DNA of 64,000 nucleotides from Bacillus sp. S3 (lineage in GTDB: Bacteria > Bacillota > Bacilli > Bacillales > Cytobacillaceae): assembly GCF_005154805.1 (NCBI RefSeq), contig NZ_CP039727.1, positions 4,151,501 to 4,215,500 on the forward strand, read 5' to 3'. Numbering within the stretch: position 1 is the first letter of the stretch; every line of letters begins with the position of its first letter. Below the pieces are notes generated by a model. The model ran no database searches, was not told the origin of the DNA, and saw only the letters and a list, made by a program, of their open reading frames with translations. The translations under genes were made by a program, and so were the position numbers. Below are positions 29,655 through 38,192 of this stretch, piece by piece.

Positions 29655-32612
29655 CTAGCGTATCCATGCTCCATTCGCGCCCAGTCTATAGCCGCCGATT
29701 TTTGTGTTATAGGCCATGGCACCGGTGCTGTATAGGTAGTACCAGTCTTTCCCTAATTGGAGCCAGCCGGTTTTCATCGCGCCGCTGCTGTTTAGATAAT
29801 ACCAAGTCGTACCTAACTTTAACCAGCCTGACTTCATCGCGCCGCTTCCGTCTAAGTAATACCAAGTTGTTCCTTGTTTTAACCAGCCCGTTTTCATCGC
29901 ACCGCTTCCGTCTAAGTAATACCAGGTCGTTCCTTGTTTTAACCAGCCCGTTTTCATCGCACCACTGGCATCCAGGTAATACCAAGTAGCACCTAATTTC
30001 AGCCAGCCTTTTTGCATCGCGCCACTGCCTGCAAAGTAGTACCAAATACTATTTATCTTTTGCCAGCCCATTAGCATTTCGCCTGCATGGTTAAAATAGT
30101 AGCGGGTTCCTGAAATGTCTTTCCAGCCTGTGGCATAATCTCCGATAGCCGGGTCATAGAAATGCCACTTACCATTGTAAAATTCCCAGTTAGAGGCAGT
30201 TGTAAACTTGATAATAATATCATTTGCTAAGCTTTGTCCTTGAGGACCAGATAAGGCATCCTTCTTAATAGTAAGGGTGTAGGCTGTAGTCCCATTTAAA
30301 ACGTCAGCAGCAATGAATAAGCCATCATCGGAAACCCAACTAAATGTGTCAACAATGCCACCTGGTCCTTTAATAATTATTCCTGATTCGTCATTCACTT
30401 CCACATTTTGATCAAAGTGAAAGCCGAAGATACTGCCTAAAGGCACTTTTTGGACGCCATCTGTCAAATGATCATAATAGTCGAATTCCTCTATTTCATC
30501 ATTCCACGTGAAGATTGCACCTTCCAGATATTGTACTGCCTTTGGTGGTATAGGTGTGCTTGGAGTTCCCGGGTCAGTCGGTGTCCCTGGGTTACTTGGT
30601 GTATCCGATGTCCCTTGGGTTTTTGTATCCATGGTAATAATATAATATTTTCCAGAGCTATCAGTAGAAACAGCCGTCAATTTCCCGTTTTGAAGATGAA
30701 GTTTTTCCACAGTTGCCTCTTTTTTAATCGTATACAAATATTTATTCGTATTATATTCATAGACATCGATTCCTCCGTCTACTCTAGCAGCAAATGTCAA
30801 TTGGTCCTGTAAGCTGAATTCATAATCAGTGTATTTTCTTCCTAGTTTAAAGGCATAGGTCAAATCACCCGTCTGATACATCGCAAGGTCAAAGACAACA
30901 CCGCTATTATTGTACATCCTTTGACCATCTGGTGTTATTTTGGCAAAAGGATCTAACGGATAGTCGCCATGATAGGGAGAATCGTAGTTCTTCTTTATTA
31001 TCCCATTTTCCACTTCAAATGCATTCACATCCCTTGGGCTTGTATCCGTTGAAATGGAATAAATCTTGGATGTTTCAGGATTGAAATAGAGGTAGGACCA
31101 TGCCCGCATATTGGCAATATACGTGTTTGGTATTTCTCCTCCCGTTGCCAAAGAATAAACTTTCATATCCTCCCACTGATCGGAACCTGGCGCGATATAA
31201 ATATAGCCATTTTGATCAATTGCAATATCATAAGGGTCCGCGTCAACATCGATGACCTTAGTTAATTTAAATGTTTGTATGTCAACCTCAGCGATGGCTC
31301 CGATTAGTTTAGAGGCTACATATTGATGGGTCATTTTATGTTGTGTTACATACAGTTTATTTTTATAAAGCTCCAGCCTTTCTGCAGGGTATGGAAGTGC
31401 TAATGATTTGATTTCCCCTGTAGAAATATTAACCGCATAAACCGTTTTACTTCCCATTTTAGTCATATAAATTACCGGATTGTTCGGATCCATGGCCGTA
31501 TCATTTGGTTTAAAACCAAGATTATTAAGGGTTCCCACCGGATCCGGGACACCAGGTGTTTCCGGTACACCTGATGATGGCGGCGTATCCGCATTCATTG
31601 TCTCGATAAAATAATTTCCACTGCTATCTTGATTAATAGTTACCAAAATGCCGTTTTGAATATGAAGCTTTTGGACATTTAAATCTTTCCTTAAGGAGTA
31701 TAAAAACGTTTTTGTATCATATTGATAGACGTCAATTCCGGTGGTCGTACTGGCGGCAAAGGTTAATCCCTGCTCTTGACTAAACTCATAATCATTGTAT
31801 TTTTTCCCGAAAGAAAAACGGTAGTTCATGTCCCCTGATTTATACGTAGCTAGTTCAAATACAACCCCGCCAGTATTGTATATGCTTGTTCCATCAGGAG
31901 AAATTTTACCGGTAATACCGAGATTATAATCCCCATGGTAAGGAGAGTCATAGTGATTTTGGATGACCCCATTTACGACTTCATATGCCTCAATATCTAA
32001 AGGACTTCCGGTTGTCTCATTTGAGTAAATTTTCGATGTTTCTGCATTAAAAAAGATATTCGTTCTTTCATACATGGATGTAGCTGGATAAGGTGCAGTT
32101 TGAACAATCTCTTTTTTATCCTTCATCGAATATACTTTTAAATCATCCCACTGTCCTGATCCAGGTGAAATATAAATATATCCATTGTTGTCTACGGCGA
32201 TGTCGTATGGGTCTTGATTAATATCCAATACATTACTTATGGTAAAATTACTAGGATCTACCTCTGCAATAGCGCCAGAATAAGGGCCTTGATTGTAGGT
32301 ATCATGGCTCATTTTAAGCTGAGTAACATAAAGCTTATTATGATTAAAATCTAATCTTTCTGCCGGGTATGGCAGGTTAAGAGATTTAATCTCTCCTGTG
32401 GAAAAATTAACTGCATAGAGTGTCTTACTTCCCAGTTTTGTCGCATAAATCACAGGTTTATTCGGGTCAATGGCTGTATCATTCGGCTTAAACGGAAGGG
32501 TAATAGATCCTTTAACAGCCATCGCTGCGTAAACAGATTCCCCATGTAGGAAAGACCCAACACTAGAAAATAGCAGTAAAAAGACTAGCAAATAGCGAGA
32601 CAACGCTTTCAA
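29655..32612 (-). CDS. Secreted beta-propeller protein with Ig-like domain and choline-binding-type repeats
   Basis: 985 residues from a TTG start behind TAGGAGG. A signal peptide (RYLLVFLLLFSSVGSFLHG...VYAA) is followed by two near-duplicate modules of about 300 residues (about 37-345 and 361-664), each opening FKPNDTA(I/M)DPN and reading like YncE-type seven-bladed propellers. Next comes a proline-rich linker, an SbsA/Ig-like domain (FGFHFDQNVEVNDESG), and about nine 20-residue repeats (GWLKQGTTWYYLDGSGAMKT, about 815-985) of the cell-wall/choline-binding type. It is likely anchored non-covalently to wall polymers. The ligand of the propellers is unknown. Confidence 0.85.
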   Translation of the reverse strand: MKALSRYLLVFLLLFSSVGSFLHGESVYAAMAVKGSITLPFKPNDTAIDPNKPVIYATKLGSKTLYAVNFSTGEIKSLNLPYPAERLDFNHNKLYVTQLKMSHDTYNQGPYSGAIAEVDPSNFTISNVLDINQDPYDIAVDNNGYIYISPGSGQWDDLKVYSMKDKKEIVQTAPYPATSMYERTNIFFNAETSKIYSNETTGSPLDIEAYEVVNGVIQNHYDSPYHGDYNLGITGKISPDGTSIYNTGGVVFELATYKSGDMNYRFSFGKKYNDYEFSQEQGLTFAASTTTGIDVYQYDTKTFLYSLRKDLNVQKLHIQNGILVTINQDSSGNYFIETMNADTPPSSGVPETPGVPDPVGTLNNLGFKPNDTAMDPNNPVIYMTKMGSKTVYAVNISTGEIKSLALPYPAERLELYKNKLYVTQHKMTHQYVASKLIGAIAEVDIQTFKLTKVIDVDADPYDIAIDQNGYIYIAPGSDQWEDMKVYSLATGGEIPNTYIANMRAWSYLYFNPETSKIYSISTDTSPRDVNAFEVENGIIKKNYDSPYHGDYPLDPFAKITPDGQRMYNNSGVVFDLAMYQTGDLTYAFKLGRKYTDYEFSLQDQLTFAARVDGGIDVYEYNTNKYLYTIKKEATVEKLHLQNGKLTAVSTDSSGKYYIITMDTKTQGTSDTPSNPGTPTDPGTPSTPIPPKAVQYLEGAIFTWNDEIEEFDYYDHLTDGVQKVPLGSIFGFHFDQNVEVNDESGIIIKGPGGIVDTFSWVSDDGLFIAADVLNGTTAYTLTIKKDALSGPQGQSLANDIIIKFTTASNWEFYNGKWHFYDPAIGDYATGWKDISGTRYYFNHAGEMLMGWQKINSIWYYFAGSGAMQKGWLKLGATWYYLDASGAMKTGWLKQGTTWYYLDGSGAMKTGWLKQGTTWYYLDGSGAMKSGWLKLGTTWYYLNSSGAMKTGWLQLGKDWYYLYSTGAMAYNTKIGGYRLGANGAWIR
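29753..30060. repeat. 60-bp coding tandem repeats (choline-binding-type module)
   Basis: The DNA repeats with a 60-bp period, each unit coding one 20-residue W-YY-G repeat. The units at 29821-29880 and 29881-29940 are almost identical, implying recent duplication or slippage. Confidence 0.9.
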
Positions 32613-32751
32613 AATAACAATCCTCCTAAAATATTAAAATCATTCTAACACGCACATACCTTCGCAATCTACAATATTTGGATATTAATTGTGAAATTTC
32701 TCCTATTTCAAAATAGCTCTCTATTAAATCATATCTAAATTTAATGGAAAC

Positions 32752-32786
32752 TGAAAAAAAGACATCTCTTTTGAGGATGTCTTTTT
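32752..32786 (-). terminator. Terminator after the cation diffusion facilitator gene
   Basis: GACATC-CTCAAAAGA-GATGTC with TTTTTTT on the minus strand. Confidence 0.85.
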
Positions 32787-32797
32787 CCTTTGCTTTG

Positions 32798-33730
32798 TTA
32801 GTTGCATGTACCGAGCGGACTTGGGCAGCCGTTTGTTTCTTTTTCGACTTGGATGGTGCTGTGTTCGATATGGAATTCGTCATGAAGAATACGCTGCGAT
32901 TGCGACAAGATTTCATCATGAACTCCTTCATCAGAGATGGTAAGATGGCAGCTTAAAACTGGATATCCGGAGGTAATCGTCCAAATATGAAGATCATGAA
33001 CTTCCTTAACAAGCGGTATCCTGCCAAGCGCCGCTTTCACTTGATCAATATCGATTTGCGTTGGGGCACCCTCCATTAGAATATGGAAGGAATCCTTCGT
33101 GACGCGGTACCCGCTGATAAGGATCAAGGCGGCAACAATAACGCTCGCAATCGGATCGGCAATGCCCCAGTCGAAAAACATAATGAGCAGTGCGGCAATA
33201 ATGGCGCCGACTGACCCGAGCATATCACCGATAACATGTAAAAAGGCACTTCTTATATTCAGGTTATCATCCTTGTCACCCTGCATAAGAATCCAGGCAG
33301 CGATGATGTTGACGACTAACCCTGTGACCGAAATGATCAGCATCCCCGTGCTTTGCACTTCCGGCGGAGCGAAAAAGCGCTGGATTGCTTCGTAAAAAAT
33401 AAAGAAAGAAATGACCATTAAGGTTAACCCATTTAGGGCAGCAGCAATGATTTCAAATCGTTTGTAGCCATAGGTCTTTTCTTGAGACACTTGTTTTTCA
33501 CCGAGTTTAATGGCGAAGAAGCTCAGCCCCAGGGCCGCGGCGTCACTGAGCATGTGGCCGGCGTCGGAAAGCAGCGCCAAACTATTTGTCAGGAGTCCGC
33601 CAATGACCTCGACAACCATAAATGCAGCAATTAGAATGAAAGAACTCATTAACGCTTTTTTATTGCCTGTATGTGAATGGCCATGCGAGTGGCCGTGTGA
33701 ATGACCGTGATGGTGGTGATGATGACCCAT
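32798..33730 (-). CDS. czcD: Cation diffusion facilitator, CzcD/ZitB-like zinc (cobalt) exporter
   Basis: 310 residues. The His-rich N-terminus (MGHHHHHHGHSHGHSHGHSH) is a natural metal-binding segment. Six membrane helices follow, with the metal-site pattern HxxxD in SDAGHMLSDAAAL (helix II) and HVIGDMLGSV (helix V), and a cytoplasmic ferredoxin-like domain (VKEVHDLHIWTITSG). It exports Zn(II)-type ions in exchange for protons. Two ArsR-type operators lie in its promoter, supporting metal induction; no ArsR-family gene is nearby. Confidence 0.94.
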   Translation of the reverse strand: MGHHHHHHGHSHGHSHGHSHTGNKKALMSSFILIAAFMVVEVIGGLLTNSLALLSDAGHMLSDAAALGLSFFAIKLGEKQVSQEKTYGYKRFEIIAAALNGLTLMVISFFIFYEAIQRFFAPPEVQSTGMLIISVTGLVVNIIAAWILMQGDKDDNLNIRSAFLHVIGDMLGSVGAIIAALLIMFFDWGIADPIASVIVAALILISGYRVTKDSFHILMEGAPTQIDIDQVKAALGRIPLVKEVHDLHIWTITSGYPVLSCHLTISDEGVHDEILSQSQRILHDEFHIEHSTIQVEKETNGCPSPLGTCN

Positions 33731-33872
33731 GTTGATCCCCCCAAGAACCCTAATAATGCAGGTACTTTATTTTTGTCTTTCTAAACCGAAATTGTTACGA
33801 ATAAGGCTAGTTTTTTCCAAATGTGACGTTGTTATTCTTTTACCCACAACAGTCTTAAACCACTTCCTTCAT

Positions 33873-33922
33873 TCAAATGCTCGTTTGATTATATCATATT
33901 CAAACAGCAGTTTGAATGTCAA
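33873..33922 (-). promoter_or_regulatory. Metal-responsive promoter: two 16-bp ArsR/SmtB-type operators over TTGACA-18-TATGAT
   Basis: TCAAACAGCAGTTTGA (33900-33915) sits inside the spacer between TTGACA (33922-33917) and TATGAT (33898-33893). A second site, TCAAATGCTCGTTTGA (33873-33888), lies just downstream of the -10. Both match the TCAAA-N6-TTTGA form of CadC/CzrA operators. Confidence 0.8.
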
Positions 33923-33943
33923 TTGTTTTTATCATTTTACACA

Positions 33944-33972
33944 CAAAAAAAAGAGAACCCAATCAGTTCTCC
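33944..33972 (-). terminator. Terminator of the nikMNQO operon
   Basis: GAGAAC-TGATTGG-GTTCTC then TTTTTTTT on the minus strand, just after the ATPase gene. Confidence 0.85.
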
Positions 33973-33982
33973 CAGATTTCCT

Positions 33983-34798
33983 TTATATTTTCGCTGCTAA
34001 CCATCTTTTTGCTTCATCCAATCGAATTGGCATCTCCTCTTTCTTTCCTTTCCAAAGAGAGGTCATTAATTGGACAATCGGCGGCAGCGTCAAATTCGCC
34101 TGCTTCATAATATCATGGCGGCCGAAGAGTTCTCTTGCCTGGAACGTCCCCAGGCACTGGCCTTGATGAATCACGATTACATCCTCCGCCCATTCTGCAA
34201 CAAATTGCATATCATGTGTAGTCACAATCACTGTCTTGCCCTGCTCTTGCAACAACTGCAAAATCGACGCCATTCGTTCTTTTCCTAATGGGTCGAGAAA
34301 GGCCATTGGCTCATCTAAAATAAATACGTCAGTCTCCATCGCAAGGACACCGGCAACGGTGACGTGCTTTTTTTGCCCATAGCTTAGCTCGGATGGATTG
34401 TCGGACAGTAAATGCTCAATTCCTACTAATTTAATATATTTTTCTATCCGTTTCTTAATTGCTTCGCCGGTAATACCCATCTGAACAGGGCCAAATGCAA
34501 TATCATCTGACACCGTTAAAGAAATAATCTGGTCGTCAGGATCTTGAAAGACAATGCCGACTTGCTTATATAACTCACGCCGTAATTTCTTATCAAGTTT
34601 CTGCTCACGGAAGAAGATCTCCCCTTGCTGCTGGGCATACAGGCCATTCAAATGAAACAAAATTGTCGACTTTCCCGCTCCATTTGCACCGACGATTGCT
34701 GTCTTTCGGCCTTCACGGATTGAAAAGGAGATGTCGCGCAATATGGGCTTGTCCTTGGTATAGCCGTATGAAACCCCATTAAATCGAAAAATATCCAT
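33983..34798 (-). CDS. nikO: Nickel/cobalt ECF transporter ATPase NikO/CbiO
   Basis: About 271 residues. Walker A GANGAGKST, Q-loop FQDPDDQI, signature LSYGQKK, Walker B VFILDEP and the H-loop THD are all present. The start is the ATG of MDIFRFNGVSYGYTKD, with AGGAGG upstream; the frame stays open 22 codons further into nikQ without a site. It energises uptake by the NikMN/Q membrane complex. Nickel rather than cobalt is inferred from the divergent nikR. Confidence 0.92.
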   Translation of the reverse strand: MDIFRFNGVSYGYTKDKPILRDISFSIREGRKTAIVGANGAGKSTILFHLNGLYAQQQGEIFFREQKLDKKLRRELYKQVGIVFQDPDDQIISLTVSDDIAFGPVQMGITGEAIKKRIEKYIKLVGIEHLLSDNPSELSYGQKKHVTVAGVLAMETDVFILDEPMAFLDPLGKERMASILQLLQEQGKTVIVTTHDMQFVAEWAEDVIVIHQGQCLGTFQARELFGRHDIMKQANLTLPPIVQLMTSLWKGKKEEMPIRLDEAKRWLAAKI

Positions 34799-35484
34799 TA
34801 TTGCTTTCCTCCTACAAAAAACAAGCAGAGAACACAGCCGATCCACAATACACAATGAAGCCATTCGGTTCGAGGGACCATTTCTGGTTTCAATGATGTA
34901 CGTTCTCCTTTATAGCCCTTACTTAACATGCCTAAATATATTCGTTCAGAGCGTTGAAAAGAACGCAGCAGCAGGCTTCCTAACAGTCCGCCTAGTACCC
35001 GGTACTTATTTACTTGAAACCAGTTTCCTGTATAGAAACCTCTACTCCTAAGACTTAAAAGCATTTGCCGAACTTCCGTACGAAACACGTCCATAAACCT
35101 TAAGGTAAACATCATCAGCTCGATAAAAATCGACGGAACCCTTATTTCTGCCAACACCTGTAAAAAGGCAGGAACACCCAAGCGGTAAAATACAAAGGTA
35201 AGCATCTGAGCAACAAACAACAAACGGCCGCTGTATTGAAGTGCCTTTATCCAGCCTTGGCCTCCTTCATAAAGGGGGAAAAAGAGAAACGTAAACAACA
35301 TAAAAAAAGCGATTGGTTTTAGTTGTTTGATGAACGCGTGAAACGGAATTCGATAAATAAAGAGAAGCGTTGTTCCGATAAAAAGGTTTCCCCCAATAAT
35401 GATAAGATCCTTCGGTAAAACCCCAAGAATAATCATCAAAAGTGCCAATACTACTTTTACCCTTGGTTTCGGCAGTGCCATCAT
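34798..35484 (-). CDS. nikQ: Nickel/cobalt ECF transporter transmembrane protein NikQ/CbiQ
   Basis: 228 residues with about five hydrophobic segments and the coupling-helix motif of EcfT/CbiQ proteins (LRSRGFYTG and SKGYKGE, two ARG/KGY-type boxes). It links the substrate-binding M/N proteins to the ATPase. It overlaps both neighbours by a few bases. Confidence 0.9.
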   Translation of the reverse strand: MMALPKPRVKVVLALLMIILGVLPKDLIIIGGNLFIGTTLLFIYRIPFHAFIKQLKPIAFFMLFTFLFFPLYEGGQGWIKALQYSGRLLFVAQMLTFVFYRLGVPAFLQVLAEIRVPSIFIELMMFTLRFMDVFRTEVRQMLLSLRSRGFYTGNWFQVNKYRVLGGLLGSLLLRSFQRSERIYLGMLSKGYKGERTSLKPEMVPRTEWLHCVLWIGCVLCLFFVGGKQ

Positions 35485-35756
35485 TTGCGTTTGCCAGCCA
35501 ATTTACCAATCATGAGAAAGAACAGGAATGTCAAGGCAACCCCAATGATCCCGGCAAGACTGGATGACATCCAAGAATGCACGCCTGGAATGGCATAATC
35601 AGGCAGTGGGGATTGCAAATACGTCGTTGCCCGATCAATAAAAGCCAGTTGTTCTCCTGCCTTTTCATAGCCATCAGGGTGTCCCGAGGCAAGTAAAGAT
35701 ACAGCGCCGGCAATCACTAACGATCCGATAATCCAAAAATAGATTCGTTTTTTCAT
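35481..35756 (-). CDS. nikN: Nickel transporter accessory membrane protein NikN (PDGLE domain)
   Basis: 91 residues, with one helix near each end (YFWIIGSLVIAGAVSLLAS and SLAGIIGVALTFLFFLMIG) and the SGHPDGYEKAGEQ segment of PDGLE-type CbiN/NikN proteins between them. The start overlaps the nikM stop (TGATG). It is required with NikM for metal binding in NikMN systems. Confidence 0.87.
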   Translation of the reverse strand: MKKRIYFWIIGSLVIAGAVSLLASGHPDGYEKAGEQLAFIDRATTYLQSPLPDYAIPGVHSWMSSSLAGIIGVALTFLFFLMIGKLAGKRK

Positions 35757-36388
35757 CAAGAATGCTCCTCCCCTCTCCTAAGGAAAAAGGAAGACCTGTG
35801 GGCAAACGGAACGACTGCGACCGTGATCAAACCTTCTCCAATACCAATAATTGCATGCCATAGAATAAGTGTTTGCAGTGCCAATTGATAGGAAACAACA
35901 TGTGATGCACCGAGCTGCAGAGCGGCAAAGACGGAGGTAATCACAACCGATACCCAACCGGCAATAAAGACCATGACCGAAACCGGCAGCTTACTTTTTC
36001 GAAACATTTTATAAACCAATGATGCGGACAGCGGGGCAAGAATCGCCATATTTAGGATATTGATACCAAGGACGCTGATTCCTCCGTCCTGGAACACGAC
36101 GGCTTGAATCGTGACCACGGTCGTCATAATGAGTGTCGTCGGCCAGAAGCCAAACAGGTAGGCCGCCAGTGCTCCCCCCATCAAATGGCCGGAAGCTGCT
36201 GCCCCTAAAAGGGGGAAATTCACCATTTGTGCAGCAAAAATAAAGGCTGCCATCACGCCCATAATCGGAACTGCTGTCTGTTCAAGGTTGTTTTTCGATT
36301 CTCGAACGCTTTTGGCAAGTACAGCAACAGATACAACGGCACCTGCCGCTAAAATAGTGGGACTTAGAATCCCGTCAGGAATGTGCAT
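35756..36388 (-). CDS. nikM: Nickel/cobalt ECF transporter substrate-binding protein NikM/CbiM
   Basis: 210 residues. The N-terminal MHIPDGILSP places His2 for metal coordination, as in all CbiM/NikM proteins, and a second conserved His is in ASGHLMGGALAAYLFG. About six to seven membrane helices. It is the first gene of nikMNQO, divergent from nikR with a 76-bp gap. No cobalamin riboswitch was found, which agrees with nickel rather than cobalt. Confidence 0.93.
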   Translation of the reverse strand: MHIPDGILSPTILAAGAVVSVAVLAKSVRESKNNLEQTAVPIMGVMAAFIFAAQMVNFPLLGAAASGHLMGGALAAYLFGFWPTTLIMTTVVTIQAVVFQDGGISVLGINILNMAILAPLSASLVYKMFRKSKLPVSVMVFIAGWVSVVITSVFAALQLGASHVVSYQLALQTLILWHAIIGIGEGLITVAVVPFAHRSSFFLRRGEEHS

Positions 36389-36402
36389 AATCGATTCTCC
36401 TT

Positions 36403-36431
36403 TTCACTTTTTCTATCAAAATATTTATGAT
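36403..36431 (+). promoter_or_regulatory. Candidate promoter of nikR in the nikM-nikR gap
   Basis: TTCACT (36403-36408), 17-bp spacer, TATGAT (36426-36431), 34 bp before the TTG start. The gap also has a TATGATA-TTGTTACAT-TATCA near-palindrome that could serve NikR. No GTATGA-N16-TCATAC site as in E. coli was seen. Confidence 0.45.
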
Positions 36432-36464
36432 ATTGTTACATTATCAGGAAGGAGGCTTAGTGCT

Positions 36465-36884
36465 TTGACTTCGAAAAATTTAAGCCGGTTTGGCGTATCC
36501 ATGGAAGAAGGCTTACTTGAAAGCTTCGATCAATTAATCGAAGAGAAAGGGTATAAAACCCGCTCGGAAGCTGTCCGTGATTTGGTCCGTGAAAAGCTGG
36601 TCAAAGATAAATGGGAACAAGATGATCTCCAAGTGGCTGGCTGTCTCCTCATTTTTTATGACCATCATCAACGCCGTCTAATAGGAGAACTGACCGCGAT
36701 TCAGCACGACTACCACGATGCGATTCTTGCGACGACCCATTTTCACCTTGATCACCATAATTGCCTCGAGATGATTGTCGTTCGCGGGAATGCCCAATCA
36801 ATCCGTACTTTACGAGATAAATTACTTAGTTTAAAAGGGGTAAAGTATGGTAATTTATCCGTTTCTCCTATAAACGAGCCTTAA
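36465..36884 (+). CDS. nikR: Nickel-responsive regulator NikR
   Basis: 139 residues from a TTG start behind AAGGAGG; the open frame extends upstream into nikM but without a site. The N-terminal ribbon-helix-helix (LSRFGVSMEEGLLESFDQLI) binds DNA; the C-terminal ACT-like domain carries the nickel ligands in the HFHLDHHNCLEM block (His, His, Cys order as in E. coli NikR). When nickel is bound it represses the uptake system, here presumably nikMNQO, which starts 76 bp away on the other strand. Confidence 0.95.
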   Translation: MTSKNLSRFGVSMEEGLLESFDQLIEEKGYKTRSEAVRDLVREKLVKDKWEQDDLQVAGCLLIFYDHHQRRLIGELTAIQHDYHDAILATTHFHLDHHNCLEMIVVRGNAQSIRTLRDKLLSLKGVKYGNLSVSPINEP

Positions 36885-36963
36885 TCGTGTTACTTTTTAA
36901 ATAAATCGTAACACCATTTTATGTTATTGAATAAAGATATATGTGTCAATTTATTTAATTATG

Positions 36964-37013
36964 AAGTAAGAAAAGACGTGTGCGGGCACACGTCTTTTCT
37001 TACTTTTATTTTA
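36964..37013. terminator. Strong bidirectional terminator between nikR and the cyd genes
   Basis: AGTAAGAAAAGACGTGTG-CGGG-CACACGTCTTTTCTTACT is an 18-bp perfect stem with T-rich flanks on both strands. Confidence 0.93.
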
Positions 37014-37041
37014 CGGGTTCGGTGTTACCTTATTTGAACCT

Positions 37042-37152
37042 TTATTTTTTCACTGCATCATCTTTTCGTGCAGCCCAGAATGCCGCTAGAATGGATGCGA
37101 TCAGCACCAGAAACGGTGCATAGAACATGAGGAATTTATCCAGCTCCAACAT
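37042..37152 (-). CDS. cydS: Cytochrome bd oxidase small subunit CydS
   Basis: A 36-residue ORF follows cydB by 14 bp with an AGGGAGG site. One membrane helix (FLMFYAPFLVLIASILAAFW) is followed by the charged tail AARKDDAVKK. Size, position after cydAB and the pattern F-MYAP-V-A---AAFW match the single-helix subunit CydS described for the Geobacillus bd oxidase. It would pack against CydA in the membrane. Confidence 0.85.
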   Translation of the reverse strand: MLELDKFLMFYAPFLVLIASILAAFWAARKDDAVKK

Positions 37153-37166
37153 AGTAATGCCTCCCT

Positions 37167-38192
37167 TTAGGCATGATCATTTCGATTCCCTTGTACATAG
37201 GCCTTGTTAAACAAGAACAGTCTGAGCAACAGATACAGCGACGGCAGCAGCAAGCAAAGTCCGGCAATAAACGCAATCACCAGCGCGGTTGCCATCGCCT
37301 CATTCGTGAAGCTGTCATAAATCGTTAAGTACGGATACATTAAATATGGATAATGGGAAATGCCATAAGCCAAAAAGGCGAGCGTGAACTGGCCGGCTAG
37401 CAGCCAAAAGGCAAATCCATAGGCAATCCGCTGCCAAAGTAAATAAACGGTTCCTGCGAAGAAAATCAGCGACAGCCCAAACAGCCACCAAAGATCAACT
37501 AAACGCTCATAATGTTCCGGATTATGATTCTTCATTTCAATAATAATGCCGGCAGCGGTGATGATCGCCGGCCCCGCCCAGACAAGTGCATATTTCCTCA
37601 GCAGGTTTGCTGCCTGCCTGTCTTTCGCTTTTTGCGCATACCAGGTTAAAAACACAGCGGAAATATATAAAACAGATGTTAAACTGAGGGCAACAATACT
37701 CCAAGATAAGGGGCTCGTAAACAATGCCCAATAATCAAGTAATGGCCCAGCATCCTCCAAGGTAACAAAACCGCCCTCGGAAATTACTAAAACGATGGAT
37801 AACGAAGCAGGGATAAATAGTCCCGTCAGACCGTACAGAATGGTATATCGTTTATGCTTCAAGCCGCCATACGTGGTGAATGCGTAATAGGCACCGCGGA
37901 TCGCCAAGAGAATAATCGCGATGCTCGCCGGGACAAGCAATGTCGAGCCATAATAATAAGCTGTTTTTGGAAAAAAACCGACAATCCCGACAAAGAAGAA
38001 GACAAGAAAGACATTGGTGACTTCCCAAACAGGGGATAAATAACGCTGAATCACCTTCGTTAAAATATGCTCCTTGCCCGTCAAGGTACTGAAGGCATTA
38101 AAGAACCCAGCACCAAAGTCTATCGAGGCTACAATAATATAGCCGAATAGAAAAATGCCCAATACCGTAATTCCGAGAATCTCTAGCGTCAT
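37167..38192 (-). CDS. cydB: Cytochrome bd ubiquinol/menaquinol oxidase subunit II CydB
   Basis: 341 residues with eight to nine membrane helices. The N-terminal GYIIVASIDFGAGFF segment with the conserved acidic residue and SPVWEVTNVFLVFFF fit the Bacillus YthB-type CydB. It overlaps cydA by 4 bp. With CydA it forms a quinol oxidase with high oxygen affinity. Confidence 0.93.
   Translation of the reverse strand: MTLEILGITVLGIFLFGYIIVASIDFGAGFFNAFSTLTGKEHILTKVIQRYLSPVWEVTNVFLVFFFVGIVGFFPKTAYYYGSTLLVPASIAIILLAIRGAYYAFTTYGGLKHKRYTILYGLTGLFIPASLSIVLVISEGGFVTLEDAGPLLDYWALFTSPLSWSIVALSLTSVLYISAVFLTWYAQKAKDRQAANLLRKYALVWAGPAIITAAGIIIEMKNHNPEHYERLVDLWWLFGLSLIFFAGTVYLLWQRIAYGFAFWLLAGQFTLAFLAYGISHYPYLMYPYLTIYDSFTNEAMATALVIAFIAGLCLLLPSLYLLLRLFLFNKAYVQGNRNDHA

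Noticed and set aside
29707..30045. Open frame opposite/in another frame of the choline-binding repeats
   Set aside because: It is a by-product of the 60-bp coding repeats and lies within the longer gene with signal peptide and recognisable domains.
33670..33730. Engineered His tag at the CDF protein N-terminus
   Set aside because: His/Gly/Ser-rich N-termini are natural in this exporter family, and the HGHSHGHSH pattern with native context argues against a tag.
36389..36464. Cobalamin riboswitch in front of nikM
   Set aside because: The gap to nikR is only 76 bp, too short, and lacks the conserved B12-box bases.
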